Shown: positions 5,663-12,206 of the stretch, piece after piece
Layout of the letters: every line of letters begins with the position of its first letter
Numbering within the stretch: the first letter of the stretch is position 1
IMG/VR virus record: IMGVR_UViG_3300024520_000120
Location: 1 to 47,171 of that record
Strand: one strand, 5' to 3'
Origin: a virus
Length of the DNA stretch: 47,171 nucleotides
Translations under genes and position numbers: made by a program
The notes under the pieces: model-generated
Database searches by the model: none
What the model was told of the DNA's origin: nothing
Seen by the model: the letters and a program-made list of their open reading frames with translations, nothing else

Positions 5663-5680
5663 CCCGCGTTTACACGCGGG
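5663..5680. other. Perfect 7-bp hairpin built on the octamer
   Basis: CCCGCGT-TTAC-ACGCGGG between the 5702-5827 stop and the 5397-5594 module. Confidence 0.5.
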
Positions 5681-5701
5681 CCGTCGGATCGCACCTCCGA
5701 T

Positions 5702-5827
5702 CTAGCCGCCCCTCATCGACCGCAGCTCGCGCCGCATCCGGGCGATCCCGGCCAGCATGACCCCGCTGGCGACGCCCGCGCCCCATGCCGCGGCGACGCC
5801 CGCCAGCGCCAGTTCCAGGCCGATCAT
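5702..5827 (-). CDS. Small membrane protein, 41 residues
   Basis: MIGLELALAGVAAAWGAGVA then SGVMLAGIARMRRELRS: an Ala/Gly-rich hydrophobic segment of about 28 residues followed by a short basic tail, predicting one membrane span with the carboxyl end inside. The ATG overlaps the stop of 5824-6054 as ATGA, which fixes the start. Function unknown. Confidence 0.65.
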   Translation of the reverse strand: MIGLELALAGVAAAWGAGVASGVMLAGIARMRRELRSMRGG

Positions 5828-6054
5828 CCGTCCGCCCGCCCGAGCTGGCGGAGCATGCGATCGGCGACCTGCGCCATCGCGCGCAGATCCTCGGCCCTGC
5901 GCCCGAACGTCCGCGCCAGCATCTCGGACCTGTCCGTCCGGGGATGCGTCGCCAGCGCCCGGAGCCTGCGATCCTGCGCGTGCGCCGCCGTCACCCGGAG
6001 CCGCTCGCGCGCCTGTAGCGCCCGCTCGACAGTGTGGAACATCGGAAGCCTCAT
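5824..6054 (-). CDS. Basic hypothetical protein, 76 residues
   Basis: The protein starts MRLPMFHTVERALQARERLR and is arginine-rich and helical throughout, with no cysteines or membrane segment. The ATG at 6054 has GGGAGGG four bases upstream. It is coupled to the 41-residue membrane protein by an ATGA overlap. A DNA- or RNA-binding role would fit the charge, but the family is not recognised. Confidence 0.65.
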   Translation of the reverse strand: MRLPMFHTVERALQARERLRVTAAHAQDRRLRALATHPRTDRSEMLARTFGRRAEDLRAMAQVADRMLRQLGRADG

Positions 6055-6058
6055 TGTG

Positions 6059-6081
6059 CCCTCCCGCGCGTTTACACGCGC
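6059..6081 (-). promoter_or_regulatory. Hairpin plus ribosome site module (gene 5824-6054)
   Basis: GCGCGT-TTAC-ACGCGC (6066-6081), the archetype of the module, abuts GGGAGGG. Confidence 0.65.
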
Positions 6082-6136
6082 TTTCGTTCGGCCCATCCAT
6101 TCCGACCGCGACGTTTGCCGCGACCGGGAGGGATGA

Positions 6137-6156
6137 GGCGGCCCCGAAGGGCCGCC
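6137..6156. other. 8-bp hairpin with UUCG-type loop on the minus transcript
   Basis: GGCGGCCC-CGAA-GGGCCGCC; transcribed leftward the loop reads TTCG. It lies just past the stop of the metallopeptidase gene and may protect or terminate its transcript. Confidence 0.5.
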
Positions 6157-6164
6157 CGGTCATC

Positions 6165-6860
6165 TCAGTCCCCAGGCACGAGGGTCAGGTGCTCGCCAGT
6201 GCATTTGCACCCGACCATGCCGCGAGCGGCCTGCGTCTTGCTCATGCGCGCGATCGTCCCGCAGTCCGCCGGGCATACGTACTTGAGGCTGCGCCCGGAC
6301 TTCGGCGGACCCTTGCCCGGATCGGTCGGACCCAGCGGCCCGCCGGGGAAGATCGGGAACCCCGGACCCGAAGGCAGGCGCCCCAGCGTGGGATCGTTTA
6401 GACGCGCGTGAGGGTACTCACCCACTTCGCGTTCCAGCGCTTCCAGCGCCAGACCGATCCACGAGCCGACCGGCACATGCGTGGCCGTCGGCGGCCCCTC
6501 AAGCCCCACTTTGCGGCACACCTGCGCGAACGGCGCCTTATGCCCATGCTGGACCCCGACGAACGCATGCACCAGCTCGTGGAGCAACGTCCCGAGCACG
6601 TCATACGCGGAGTCATTCACCAGTAGGCCGGGATGGATGAAGATCTGCGCCCGGCGATCGTCGGCGCAGGACACGTCCCAGCACTGTCCGATGGCGACGC
6701 CCCGACCCTGACGGCCCTTCGGGAACCCGACCGAGACCCGGACCTCGGGGAAGCCCCCGTCCGGCTCTTCCAGCTCGCCCCATGCGTCCGCCTGTAGCAG
6801 AGCGGACAGTCCGGGGATGGCGGCCTGTAGCCACTCCTCCCGGTTTCCGTAGCGACTCAT
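6165..6860 (-). CDS. SprT-like zinc metallopeptidase
   Basis: The product (231 residues from the ATG at 6860) carries HELVH at about residues 94-98 in LLHELVHAFVGVQHGHKAPF, the HExxH zincin motif with a further histidine downstream, arranged as in SprT/SPRTN-like proteins, and a Cys-containing tail (VCPADC...GCKC) that could be the zinc ribbon usual in that family. Glu is the catalytic base and the histidines bind zinc. SprT-type proteases in eukaryotes cut proteins from DNA; the phage role is unknown, perhaps removing host proteins from DNA. The start is five to seven bases from GGGAGG; an upstream alternative in frame abuts it. First gene behind the 6906-6934 promoter. Confidence 0.85.
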   Translation of the reverse strand: MSRYGNREEWLQAAIPGLSALLQADAWGELEEPDGGFPEVRVSVGFPKGRQGRGVAIGQCWDVSCADDRRAQIFIHPGLLVNDSAYDVLGTLLHELVHAFVGVQHGHKAPFAQVCRKVGLEGPPTATHVPVGSWIGLALEALEREVGEYPHARLNDPTLGRLPSGPGFPIFPGGPLGPTDPGKGPPKSGRSLKYVCPADCGTIARMSKTQAARGMVGCKCTGEHLTLVPGD

Positions 6861-6867
6861 CCTGCGA

Positions 6868-6888
6868 CCCTCCCGCGCCATCCGGCGC
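6868..6888 (-). promoter_or_regulatory. Hairpin plus ribosome site module (gene 6165-6860)
   Basis: GCGCC-ATCC-GGCGC (6875-6888) abuts GGGAGG. The stem is kept while the octamer loop is absent. Confidence 0.55.
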
Positions 6889-6905
6889 CTTTCGATTCAA
6901 AGGGG

Positions 6906-6934
6906 AAGATAGACCACGGATGGCGGAGGGTAAA
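6906..6934 (-). promoter_or_regulatory. Leftward promoter with spacer operator
   Basis: TTTACC (6934-6929), 17 bases, TATCTT (6911-6906), with CCA-CGGA-TGG (6914-6923) in the spacer. The -35 is weaker than at the sister promoters. It should drive 6165-6860 through 4872-5108. Confidence 0.7.
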
Positions 6935-6988
6935 GATCTCTAACCGGCAGAGAATGAATCTTACACCTTTGTACGCCCGTCCTGCTAA

Positions 6989-7330
6989 TTAGGCAGGCTC
7001 ATTCTGGCCGTTAGAGCGGGAGGGTGAGACGTTTACACCCTCGGCCTCACCCACGCCCCGCTTAGCCCTGGGGGCATTAGCCCACGGACGCATGGGCTTC
7101 GCCGGAACCACGTTTAGACCCGGCACCAAATCGACTGGAGACACCTGTAGACCCGCGGCTAAACGCACGAGAGTCCTGAGCTTCAAGCCGTACACATCGC
7201 CGTGCTCCAGCGCCCGTACCGTCTCCGGCGACGTCCGGCACAGCGAGCACACGTCATGCACCGATAGACCCCGAGCCTCACGAATCCGTGCCATCGGCCA
7301 CAGCGGTCGAGAACGCGGCGCCCGGCTCAA
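6989..7330 (-). CDS. HTH XRE-type transcriptional regulator
   Basis: Residues about 13-60 (MARIREARGLSVHDVCSLCR then TSPETVRALEHGDVYGLKLR, then TLVRLAAGLQVSPVDLV) match the helix-turn-helix of the Cro/C1 (XRE) family, with a 50-residue unstructured basic tail. The likely start is TTG at 7330: it forms TTGA with the stop of the upstream gene and has GGAGG six bases upstream; the internal ATG has none. Together with the neighbour it forms the left arm of the switch region. It may be one of two phage repressors. Its tail codes through two octamers (7031, 7112). Confidence 0.75.
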   Translation of the reverse strand: MSRAPRSRPLWPMARIREARGLSVHDVCSLCRTSPETVRALEHGDVYGLKLRTLVRLAAGLQVSPVDLVPGLNVVPAKPMRPWANAPRAKRGVGEAEGVNVSPSRSNGQNEPA

Positions 7331-7698
7331 CTCTCGCCTCCGTCCCGACCTTCACCGTCAGGGAGGCAAGCGTCGTCTAAACGGATCGCACCGCGCGTAG
7401 CATAGTGCTTCGCCACCAGATCCATCCCAGGCGCACCCAACTCCACGGAACGTCTACCAAAGTACGCGAGACGCTCGTGCAAGATGATCCAGCCCACCGT
7501 CCCCGTCGGCACACCCCAACGCATCCCCAGCTCCTCCATCACCCGCATTTCCCAAGGCCGCAACATCAACCGGATCGGGTGCTTACGCTTCCAGTCATCC
7601 TTCGGCCAGTGATGCAGACTGCGACCACGCTTCAGCAGTGGCGGCCACGCATCGGCAGGCCAACGGTCCTTCGGGAAAGTCAACCGCGGTTTACGCAT
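7327..7698 (-). CDS. Hypothetical protein, 123 residues
   Basis: Unrecognised; it begins MRKPRLTFPKDRWPADAWPP and is basic and Trp-rich, with GMRWGVPTGTVGWIILHERL as a possible helix-turn-helix. The ATG at 7698 has no ribosome site; a TACACT sequence stands seven bases before it, so the message could be leaderless, but no good -35 is visible. Its stop overlaps the next gene's start as TTGA, so the two are one operon at the left side of the divergent region. Confidence 0.6.
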   Translation of the reverse strand: MRKPRLTFPKDRWPADAWPPLLKRGRSLHHWPKDDWKRKHPIRLMLRPWEMRVMEELGMRWGVPTGTVGWIILHERLAYFGRRSVELGAPGMDLVAKHYATRGAIRLDDACLPDGEGRDGGES

Positions 7699-8133
7699 GG
7701 GTGGGAGTGTAACGGGCGCGAGGGAACATGCAGGTATAGACGGGCGCCGCCTGACGGACCGGATCGGAGGCGAACGGTATCGCTTCCCCACCAATCCGAC
7801 ACCAGAACGGGCTCGGAGTCCGTATAAACACGTCAGAATCGGCCCGGAGGCAGGGCCGCCTCAGCGGAGAAAGCACGCAGACGCACAACAGCGGGGGGGG
7901 CACCCCCCGAATGGGTCCCACAACGACGGCGGGGGGGCATGATAGGACCCACACCTACATGCGCCGTGTGCCACACTCATGGTGGTCCGAGGCCACGCAG
8001 TCCGTGCGGAGACCGTTCGGCGATCGGCGTGGGCATGGGAAGGGTGGTTGCTGTCGGGGAAGGGGCCCTGGTACCCGGCAGCAGGTAGGACCGTTCGGGT
8101 GTCGCGCCCCACCCGTGGTGCTACCCTGGTTCT
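7699..8133. other. Divergent intergenic region without a gene
   Basis: No convincing coding frame is seen on either strand between the leftward 7327-7698 gene and the tRNA-Phe. The stretch holds one octamer (7822), a G8/C6 hairpin (CGGGGGG...CCCCCCG, 7892-7909) and a GGGTCC...GGACCC inverted repeat around 7914-7950. It is the natural place for the rightward early promoter and switch operators, but I could not find a clear promoter. Confidence 0.5.
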
Positions 8134-8209
8134 GGCGCGGTAGCTCAGCCGGTAGAGCACCCGGTTGAAGTCCGGGGTGTCGACGGTTCGATTCCGTCCC
8201 GTGCCACCA
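8134..8209 (+). tRNA. tRNA-Phe(GAA)
   Basis: The 76-base sequence folds as a complete cloverleaf: acceptor GGCGCGG/CCGTGCC (one G-U), D arm GCTC...GAGC, anticodon stem CCCGG/CCGGG with loop TTGAAGT (anticodon GAA), variable GTGTC, T arm GACGG-TTCGATT-CCGTC, discriminator A and encoded CCA. It precedes the rightward accessory genes. A TGCTACCCT element 15 bases upstream may be its promoter's extended -10. Confidence 0.95.
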
Positions 8210-8236
8210 GTCGGGTCCCCACTCGCTGCGGGCCCC

Positions 8237-8266
8237 TTGTGCGGCCACCACCTATGGTGCTATGTT
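8237..8266 (+). promoter_or_regulatory. Possible rightward promoter
   Basis: TTGTGC (8237-8242), 18 bases, TATGTT (8261-8266) with an extended -10 TG. The preceding ATGGTGC resembles GTGGTGC before TACCCT upstream of the tRNA-Phe, so the two may be related promoters. The -35 is weak. Confidence 0.35.
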
Positions 8267-8362
8267 GCCTATGCCCTCGGTCGGGGCTCACCCCACAGGC
8301 AACAGGCATCACGACTCACCTTCGTAGTGCCGGGCCCCGGCCGGGGGTACCTGGGAGGTACT

Positions 8363-8587
8363 GTGGCGATTTGGGTGCTGTGGAGCGCGGTGGGGCTGTG
8401 TCTGGTCGCGGCGCGGGTGCTGTGGCGGGCGAGGTTGGCTCACCAGCGGGCTCGGTTGGAGCTGGAGGCGATCACGGCTCGGATGGAGCGGGAGCTTGGG
8501 GAGCTGACTGTGGAGCAGTCGGATCTGGAGCGGCTCTTGCGGACCTTCCACGGGGGGCATCATCCGAAGCCTCCGACGGTGCACTGA
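8363..8587 (+). CDS. Small membrane protein with coiled coil, 74 residues
   Basis: An amino-terminal hydrophobic segment (residues 2-22, AIWVLWSAVGLCLVAARVLW) is followed by a charged helix (RLELEAITARMERELGELTV), the plan of a single-span anchored coiled-coil protein. I chose GTG at 8363 because GGGAGG stands a few bases upstream. Its stop overlaps the next ATG (TGATG). Spanin-like or exclusion roles are possible; it is far from the lysis genes. Confidence 0.65.
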   Translation: MAIWVLWSAVGLCLVAARVLWRARLAHQRARLELEAITARMERELGELTVEQSDLERLLRTFHGGHHPKPPTVH

Positions 8588-8817
8588 TGGGGCCGGTGGA
8601 GTGGCCGGAGCTGGCGCCGTGGGTGCCGGTACTGGCTGGGATCACGGCTTCGTGGCTGGTGGGCTGCGCGATCGGGAACCTGCTGGGAGAGCTTGCGGGC
8701 CGGAGGGTTGAGGAGCGGCGAAGACGCTCTATTGCAGCGATTTCAGGTAGATACGAAGAGGGAGCACGCCCTGGAAATCGTGTCAAGCACTATTTTACAA
8801 GTCGGCGTAGGCGCTGA
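8587..8817 (+). CDS. Small membrane protein, 76 residues
   Basis: MGPVEWPELAPWVPVLAGIT then ASWLVGCAIGNLLGELAGRR: one membrane-length hydrophobic segment near residues 13-35 followed by a strongly basic tail (RRVEERRRRS). The start is fixed by the TGATG overlap with 8363-8587. The two form a coupled pair of membrane proteins opening the rightward operon. Unrecognised family. Confidence 0.6.
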   Translation: MGPVEWPELAPWVPVLAGITASWLVGCAIGNLLGELAGRRVEERRRRSIAAISGRYEEGARPGNRVKHYFTSRRRR

Positions 8818-8888
8818 CGTTTATACGTGTTCTGGAAATCGGGTTCTACACCCCATTCGTTTGGGGCGTTAGCCACACAGGAGGTTCG

Positions 8889-9155
8889 ATGTACCGTTCT
8901 CAGGCAGTCGCTACAGAGGCCGAGTCGGAGGAGATTCTCCGGCTTCACGAGTCGGCGCGCACGACGCGCGTGATCGCGATTGGGTCGGCCCACGCGATGA
9001 CGGGCGGGGCGAGCGCCGATGCGCGGCGTGCGTTCATCCGGCGCCTCGACGAGAGCGCGCGCTCTCACGGGCTCGCGGATCAGGCAGGCGAGTGGGGCTT
9101 CGACGCCGAGACTCGACAGTTTCTCTCCGAGCACCCGATTGTCGAGGATTCTTGA
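8889..9155 (+). CDS. Hypothetical protein, 88 residues
   Basis: Unrecognised; starts MYRSQAVATEAESEEILRLH and is helical and charged, with AFIRRLDESARSHGLADQAG in the middle. The ATG at 8889 has AGGAGG six bases upstream. Its stop overlaps the next start (TGATG). It follows a 70-base gap containing an octamer (8819) and a 10-base direct repeat (CTGGAAATCG at 8771 and 8832). Confidence 0.7.
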   Translation: MYRSQAVATEAESEEILRLHESARTTRVIAIGSAHAMTGGASADARRAFIRRLDESARSHGLADQAGEWGFDAETRQFLSEHPIVEDS

Positions 9156-9790
9156 TGGCGTGCCCGGATTGCGGAGCCGAGGAAGCGGCGCTGCACGGTT
9201 TCGGCTGTCAGGAAGCGCGTGCGCGTGCGGGAGCGATCGGGACGCCCGAACCGGCCCGCGAGGCCGTGCTGCCAGGGACGTTCGAGGCCGTGCTGCGGCC
9301 GACGTTCGAGACCGCGGCTCAGCCCACTGAGGAGGACGAACGGTGGGCGGGCGGGTACGAGGGCGGCGGCCCGCAGCGGACGGACGGCGGCGAGCTGACG
9401 GAGGATGAGGTCGCCGCCGACTATGTGCAGCGGCCGGAGGCGGAGTCGGCGGAAGTCCAAGCGATCCTGACGGATCAGCAGCGGCGGCGTCAGCGCTTGG
9501 AGCAGCGGACTCAGGAGTCGATCGAGCGCGGACGCGAGCATGTGCCCGCCTTCATCGAGGCGGTCAAGAGCTTCGCGGAGTTCGCCGAGCGCGACTGGCA
9601 CGAGCGGATCTACGAGGCGAAGTGGTGGTCCCCGGCGACGCTGACGACCGAGCAGCTCTTCGCACTCCGGGCTCTCATTCAGGACCGCTACTGCCTGAAT
9701 GCGCTCGCCATCCCGCTGATTGACGTTCTATTCCGGCTGATCGGCCAGCCCGAAGACGTGATCGACACGCGCGATGCCGGAAACCTATGA
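9155..9790 (+). CDS. Hypothetical protein with amino-terminal Cys motif, 211 residues
   Basis: The protein opens MACPDCGAEEAALHGFGCQE, a CxxC plus one further Cys that may hold zinc, then an acidic linker and a helical carboxyl half (SIERGREHVPAFIEAVKSFA, then FALRALIQDRYCLNALAIPL). The start is fixed by overlap with the previous stop. It overlaps 9774-10142 by 17 bases. Family not recognised. Confidence 0.7.
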   Translation: MACPDCGAEEAALHGFGCQEARARAGAIGTPEPAREAVLPGTFEAVLRPTFETAAQPTEEDERWAGGYEGGGPQRTDGGELTEDEVAADYVQRPEAESAEVQAILTDQQRRRQRLEQRTQESIERGREHVPAFIEAVKSFAEFAERDWHERIYEAKWWSPATLTTEQLFALRALIQDRYCLNALAIPLIDVLFRLIGQPEDVIDTRDAGNL

Positions 9791-10142
9791 GGTCGGCCTC
9801 GCGGAGCGCGAGATCCTGTACCGGGCGTCCGAGTTGATCGCGGCGGGCTGGTGCCAGGGCAGTTTCCGCATGGGCCACCGCTACAGCCTGACCGGGGCGA
9901 TCCTCTACGGGGCCCGGCAACTGCGGGCCGAGTACAAAGGCAGCGAGTACGAGGCGTGGCGCGGGACGCACTTCGGGGCCCAGCGCGCCAAGCGGCGTGT
10001 GCGCGACGCAATTCAGTGTCGGGTCGGGCAGGCGATGCCGATCGAGCGCTGGCAGGACAAAGACAACCGCACGAAGGTCGAGGTGCTCGGCCTTCTCAAA
10101 GATGTGTTGGCCGAGGCCGACGCGGAGTACATGGAGGCATGA
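9774..10142 (+). CDS. DUF6197-like protein, 122 residues
   Basis: The block LYRASELIAAGWCQGSFRMG followed by YSLTGAILYGARQL resembles the conserved core of DUF6197 (a helix, then GWCQG, then a CALGA-type helix), a family common in actinobacterial and phage genomes with no known function. Start 9774 (ATG) overlaps the previous gene. It is directly followed by the vWA gene. Family placement is from memory of the motif and is moderately sure. Confidence 0.65.
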   Translation: MPETYEVGLAEREILYRASELIAAGWCQGSFRMGHRYSLTGAILYGARQLRAEYKGSEYEAWRGTHFGAQRAKRRVRDAIQCRVGQAMPIERWQDKDNRTKVEVLGLLKDVLAEADAEYMEA

Positions 10143-10143
10143 A

Positions 10144-10776
10144 ATGACCGAGAACGCGAACGGGACGAACGAGATCATCATGATTGTGGACCGCAGCGGC
10201 TCGATGGGGTCGTGGCTGTCGGACGCACACGGCGGGATCAACACATTTCTGCGTACCGAGCAGGACCGGGACCCGAAGACGCGGCTGACGTACTGCCACT
10301 TCGACACGGAGTACGAGATCCTGCACGACGGCGTGGAGATCGGGACGGTGAAGGAGCTGCCGCTCGTGCCGCGCGGGGCGACGGCGCTGCTCGATGCGGT
10401 CGGCCGCACGCTCGCGCAGGTCGAGGAGCGGCACCGCACGGGCGAGAAGCCTGCCAAGGTGTTCCTGATGGTCGTGACGGACGGCCACGAGAACAGCTCG
10501 CGCGAATTCACGAAGAAGACCGTGCAGGAGTCGATGGCGCGTGTACGCGCGGCGGGCTGGGAAGTGAACTTCCTGGGCGCCGACGTCGACGCCTTCGCGG
10601 AGGCCGGTGCGATGGGCGTGAGCCTGTCGAACACGGCGCAGATGGTGAAGAAGGGCGCGTCGATCCGTGCTGCGATGGGCTATACGGGCCAGAACGTGGG
10701 CGACTACTTCTCGGGCACGTCGAGCAGCACGGCGTACACGACCGAGCAGAAGACAGAGATCGAAGAGGCGGAGTAG
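10144..10776 (+). CDS. von Willebrand factor A (vWA) domain protein
   Basis: The 210-residue protein is essentially a single vWA domain. The MIDAS metal site is seen: DRSGS at residues 16-20, the Thr in GAT at about 80, and TDG near 112-114. vWA domains bind partner proteins through Mg2+; in bacteria they often work with MoxR ATPases or TerY-like systems, none of which is present here. No signal peptide, so it is probably cytoplasmic. The tail (TSSSTAYTTEQKTEIEEAE) is low complexity. The ATG at 10144 lies one base past the previous stop. Confidence 0.85.
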   Translation: MTENANGTNEIIMIVDRSGSMGSWLSDAHGGINTFLRTEQDRDPKTRLTYCHFDTEYEILHDGVEIGTVKELPLVPRGATALLDAVGRTLAQVEERHRTGEKPAKVFLMVVTDGHENSSREFTKKTVQESMARVRAAGWEVNFLGADVDAFAEAGAMGVSLSNTAQMVKKGASIRAAMGYTGQNVGDYFSGTSSSTAYTTEQKTEIEEAE

Positions 10777-11169
10777 GTGATCCTCGCCGCCCTCGCCGCA
10801 GTGCTGTTCGCGTCAAGCGCGGCAGCCGAGCACGAGTTCGGCTGGATCGCGCCTTCGGGTCCGATCAATCACTACATGATCTACCTGGGCGAGGAGAGCC
10901 AGAGCCCGACGCGCACCGTGCCCTTCCTCTTCAAAGAGGCGGACGCGGACGGCATCACGCGCACCAGCATTGAGATCGACGCCAACGTCGGCCACTACGC
11001 CACGATCACCGCGCACAACGAGGCGGGCGAGTCCCTGCACTCGAACGAAATCTACGTCGCGGCAGTCGTACCGGACGGCACGGCCCTGCTGGAAGTCGTC
11101 GGGCTGCTGCGTGACGCACACCAGAAGCGTCTGCGGCTTGCAGACCCGAAGGGAGAGGTGACCGAATGA
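10777..11169 (+). CDS. Secreted fibronectin-III-like protein, 130 residues
   Basis: The amino end MILAALAAVLFASSAAAEHE is a typical signal peptide with cleavage expected after AAA. The mature part has a beta-sandwich pattern ending YATITAHNEAGESLHSNEIY, which resembles the last strands of a fibronectin type III domain. GTG at 10777 follows the vWA stop directly. A non-virion secreted protein in this position could alter the host surface or signal; that is inference. Confidence 0.65.
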   Translation: MILAALAAVLFASSAAAEHEFGWIAPSGPINHYMIYLGEESQSPTRTVPFLFKEADADGITRTSIEIDANVGHYATITAHNEAGESLHSNEIYVAAVVPDGTALLEVVGLLRDAHQKRLRLADPKGEVTE

Positions 11170-11711
11170 CCGAGAAGATCGAGGGCTACCTCCAGCGCTT
11201 CGTGGAGGAGTCGAACCGCATCGAGGGCATTCCCGAGGTGCGCGAGGGCGAAGTGCGCGAGCTGCACGACTTCTTGGCGCGCGACCTGTCGATCGCCACG
11301 GTCGAGGATCTCGTCACCGCGTTTACGCGCGGTGCGCGGCTCCGCAGCCTCAAGGGCATGGACGTCTGGATCGGCGACCATACGCCGCCGCGCGGTGGCG
11401 CCGAGGTGGTCGCGAAGCTCGACCGGCTGCTCGAACGCATCCGGCACCACGAGCTGCGGCCCTGGGAGGCGCACATCATCTACGAGATGCTGCACCCGTT
11501 CGAGGATGGCAACGGACGCAGTGGCCGGGCCATCTGGCTCTGGATGATGGTGCGCGACGCGAACCCGGCGGTCACCCAGGAGCGGCGGCTCTTCCTGCAC
11601 GAGTTCTACTACCAGACGCTCTCCGAGGATCGCCAGATCCGCGACAAGCTGACCGCGCTGATCGAGCAGACCGTGGCTGACAGTGGCAAGGTGCTGCGAG
11701 AGCTGTCGTAG
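11166..11711 (+). CDS. Fic-domain AMP-transferase with inhibitory motif
   Basis: The Fic active-site loop HPFEDGNGRSGR is complete at residues 110-121: the His acts as base and GNGR binds nucleotide phosphates. Fic enzymes usually transfer AMP from ATP to a Thr, Ser or Tyr of a target protein. The amino end has SNRIEG (16-21), which fits the inhibitory [S/T]xxxE[G/N] helix whose Glu blocks ATP, so this looks like a self-inhibited Fic protein rather than a toxin of a Fic/antitoxin pair or a Doc-type kinase. The ATG overlaps the previous stop (ATGA). Target unknown. Confidence 0.88.
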   Translation: MTEKIEGYLQRFVEESNRIEGIPEVREGEVRELHDFLARDLSIATVEDLVTAFTRGARLRSLKGMDVWIGDHTPPRGGAEVVAKLDRLLERIRHHELRPWEAHIIYEMLHPFEDGNGRSGRAIWLWMMVRDANPAVTQERRLFLHEFYYQTLSEDRQIRDKLTALIEQTVADSGKVLRELS

Positions 11712-11774
11712 ATGGACCCGGAGTGGCGTGAGGTGCCGGTGATCGTGGGGCTTGGGGTGGGGGGGATTCTGTGA
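11712..11774 (+). CDS. Possible 20-residue peptide
   Basis: ATG at 11712 directly after the Fic stop opens MDPEWREVPVIVGLGVGGIL and stops in overlap with the next gene's GTG. It could be a leader peptide coupling the two, or noise. Confidence 0.35.
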   Translation: MDPEWREVPVIVGLGVGGIL

Positions 11775-11980
11775 TCTCCACCCTCGCCGCATCCTGCCTC
11801 TTCCTTTCCATGTCCGGCCCAGGCCCGAACGTCACTTGTGCGGTGGCCGAGGACACGGGCAACACGGTCTGCGGTGAGATCCATCATTGCAACGAGGAGT
11901 CGAAGCTCCGCGAAGTCGTGATCTGGAGGCTGTGGGTAGACATCGTCCGACAGCAACTTGCGGACCCGAATGGAGAGTGA
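11771..11980 (+). CDS. Small exported Cys-containing protein, 69 residues
   Basis: The amino end MISTLAASCLFLSMSGPGPN is short and hydrophobic and may be a signal peptide or membrane anchor; the rest has three more Cys (TCAV, VCGE, HCNE) and ends ADPNGE. The GTG at 11771 forms GTGA with the peptide upstream and follows a G7 run. Unrecognised; disulfide bonding outside the cell is possible. Confidence 0.55.
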   Translation: MISTLAASCLFLSMSGPGPNVTCAVAEDTGNTVCGEIHHCNEESKLREVVIWRLWVDIVRQQLADPNGE

Positions 11981-11984
11981 GGAA

Positions 11985-12206
11985 ATGAGCAGAACCGTGA
12001 CCGATTGCCATGAGCAAAACTCGCAGTACGCCTGCCTGACAGGCACGGCGGAGCGGTGGCTCCGAAAGATTCACACCTCTAGCACGCGGTCGAACCCCGA
12101 CGCCAGGGCAATGCTTCGCGAGATCGCAGAGCACATTCGCGATTGCAGGTACCCAGGTGAAGCTGCCAGTGTGCTCGTCGAGCATCTGGAGACAAGGGAG
12201 TCCTGA
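11985..12206 (+). CDS. Hypothetical protein, 73 residues
   Basis: It begins MSRTVTDCHEQNSQYACLTG and has a helical carboxyl half (DARAMLREIAEHIRDCRYPG). The ATG at 11985 has GGAGAGTGAGGA immediately upstream. Its stop overlaps the next ATG (TGATG). No family is recognised. Confidence 0.7.
   Translation: MSRTVTDCHEQNSQYACLTGTAERWLRKIHTSSTRSNPDARAMLREIAEHIRDCRYPGEAASVLVEHLETRES

Noticed and set aside
8239-8580. Long 5' extension of the 8587-8817 frame
   Set aside because: The extension overlaps the better supported 8363-8587 gene in another frame; the TGATG overlap at 8587 fixes the start.
10144-11711. Toxin-antitoxin or Ter-type defence system
   Set aside because: No MoxR ATPase, TerD-like or antitoxin partner lies beside the vWA and Fic genes; the Fic inhibitory motif is in cis.
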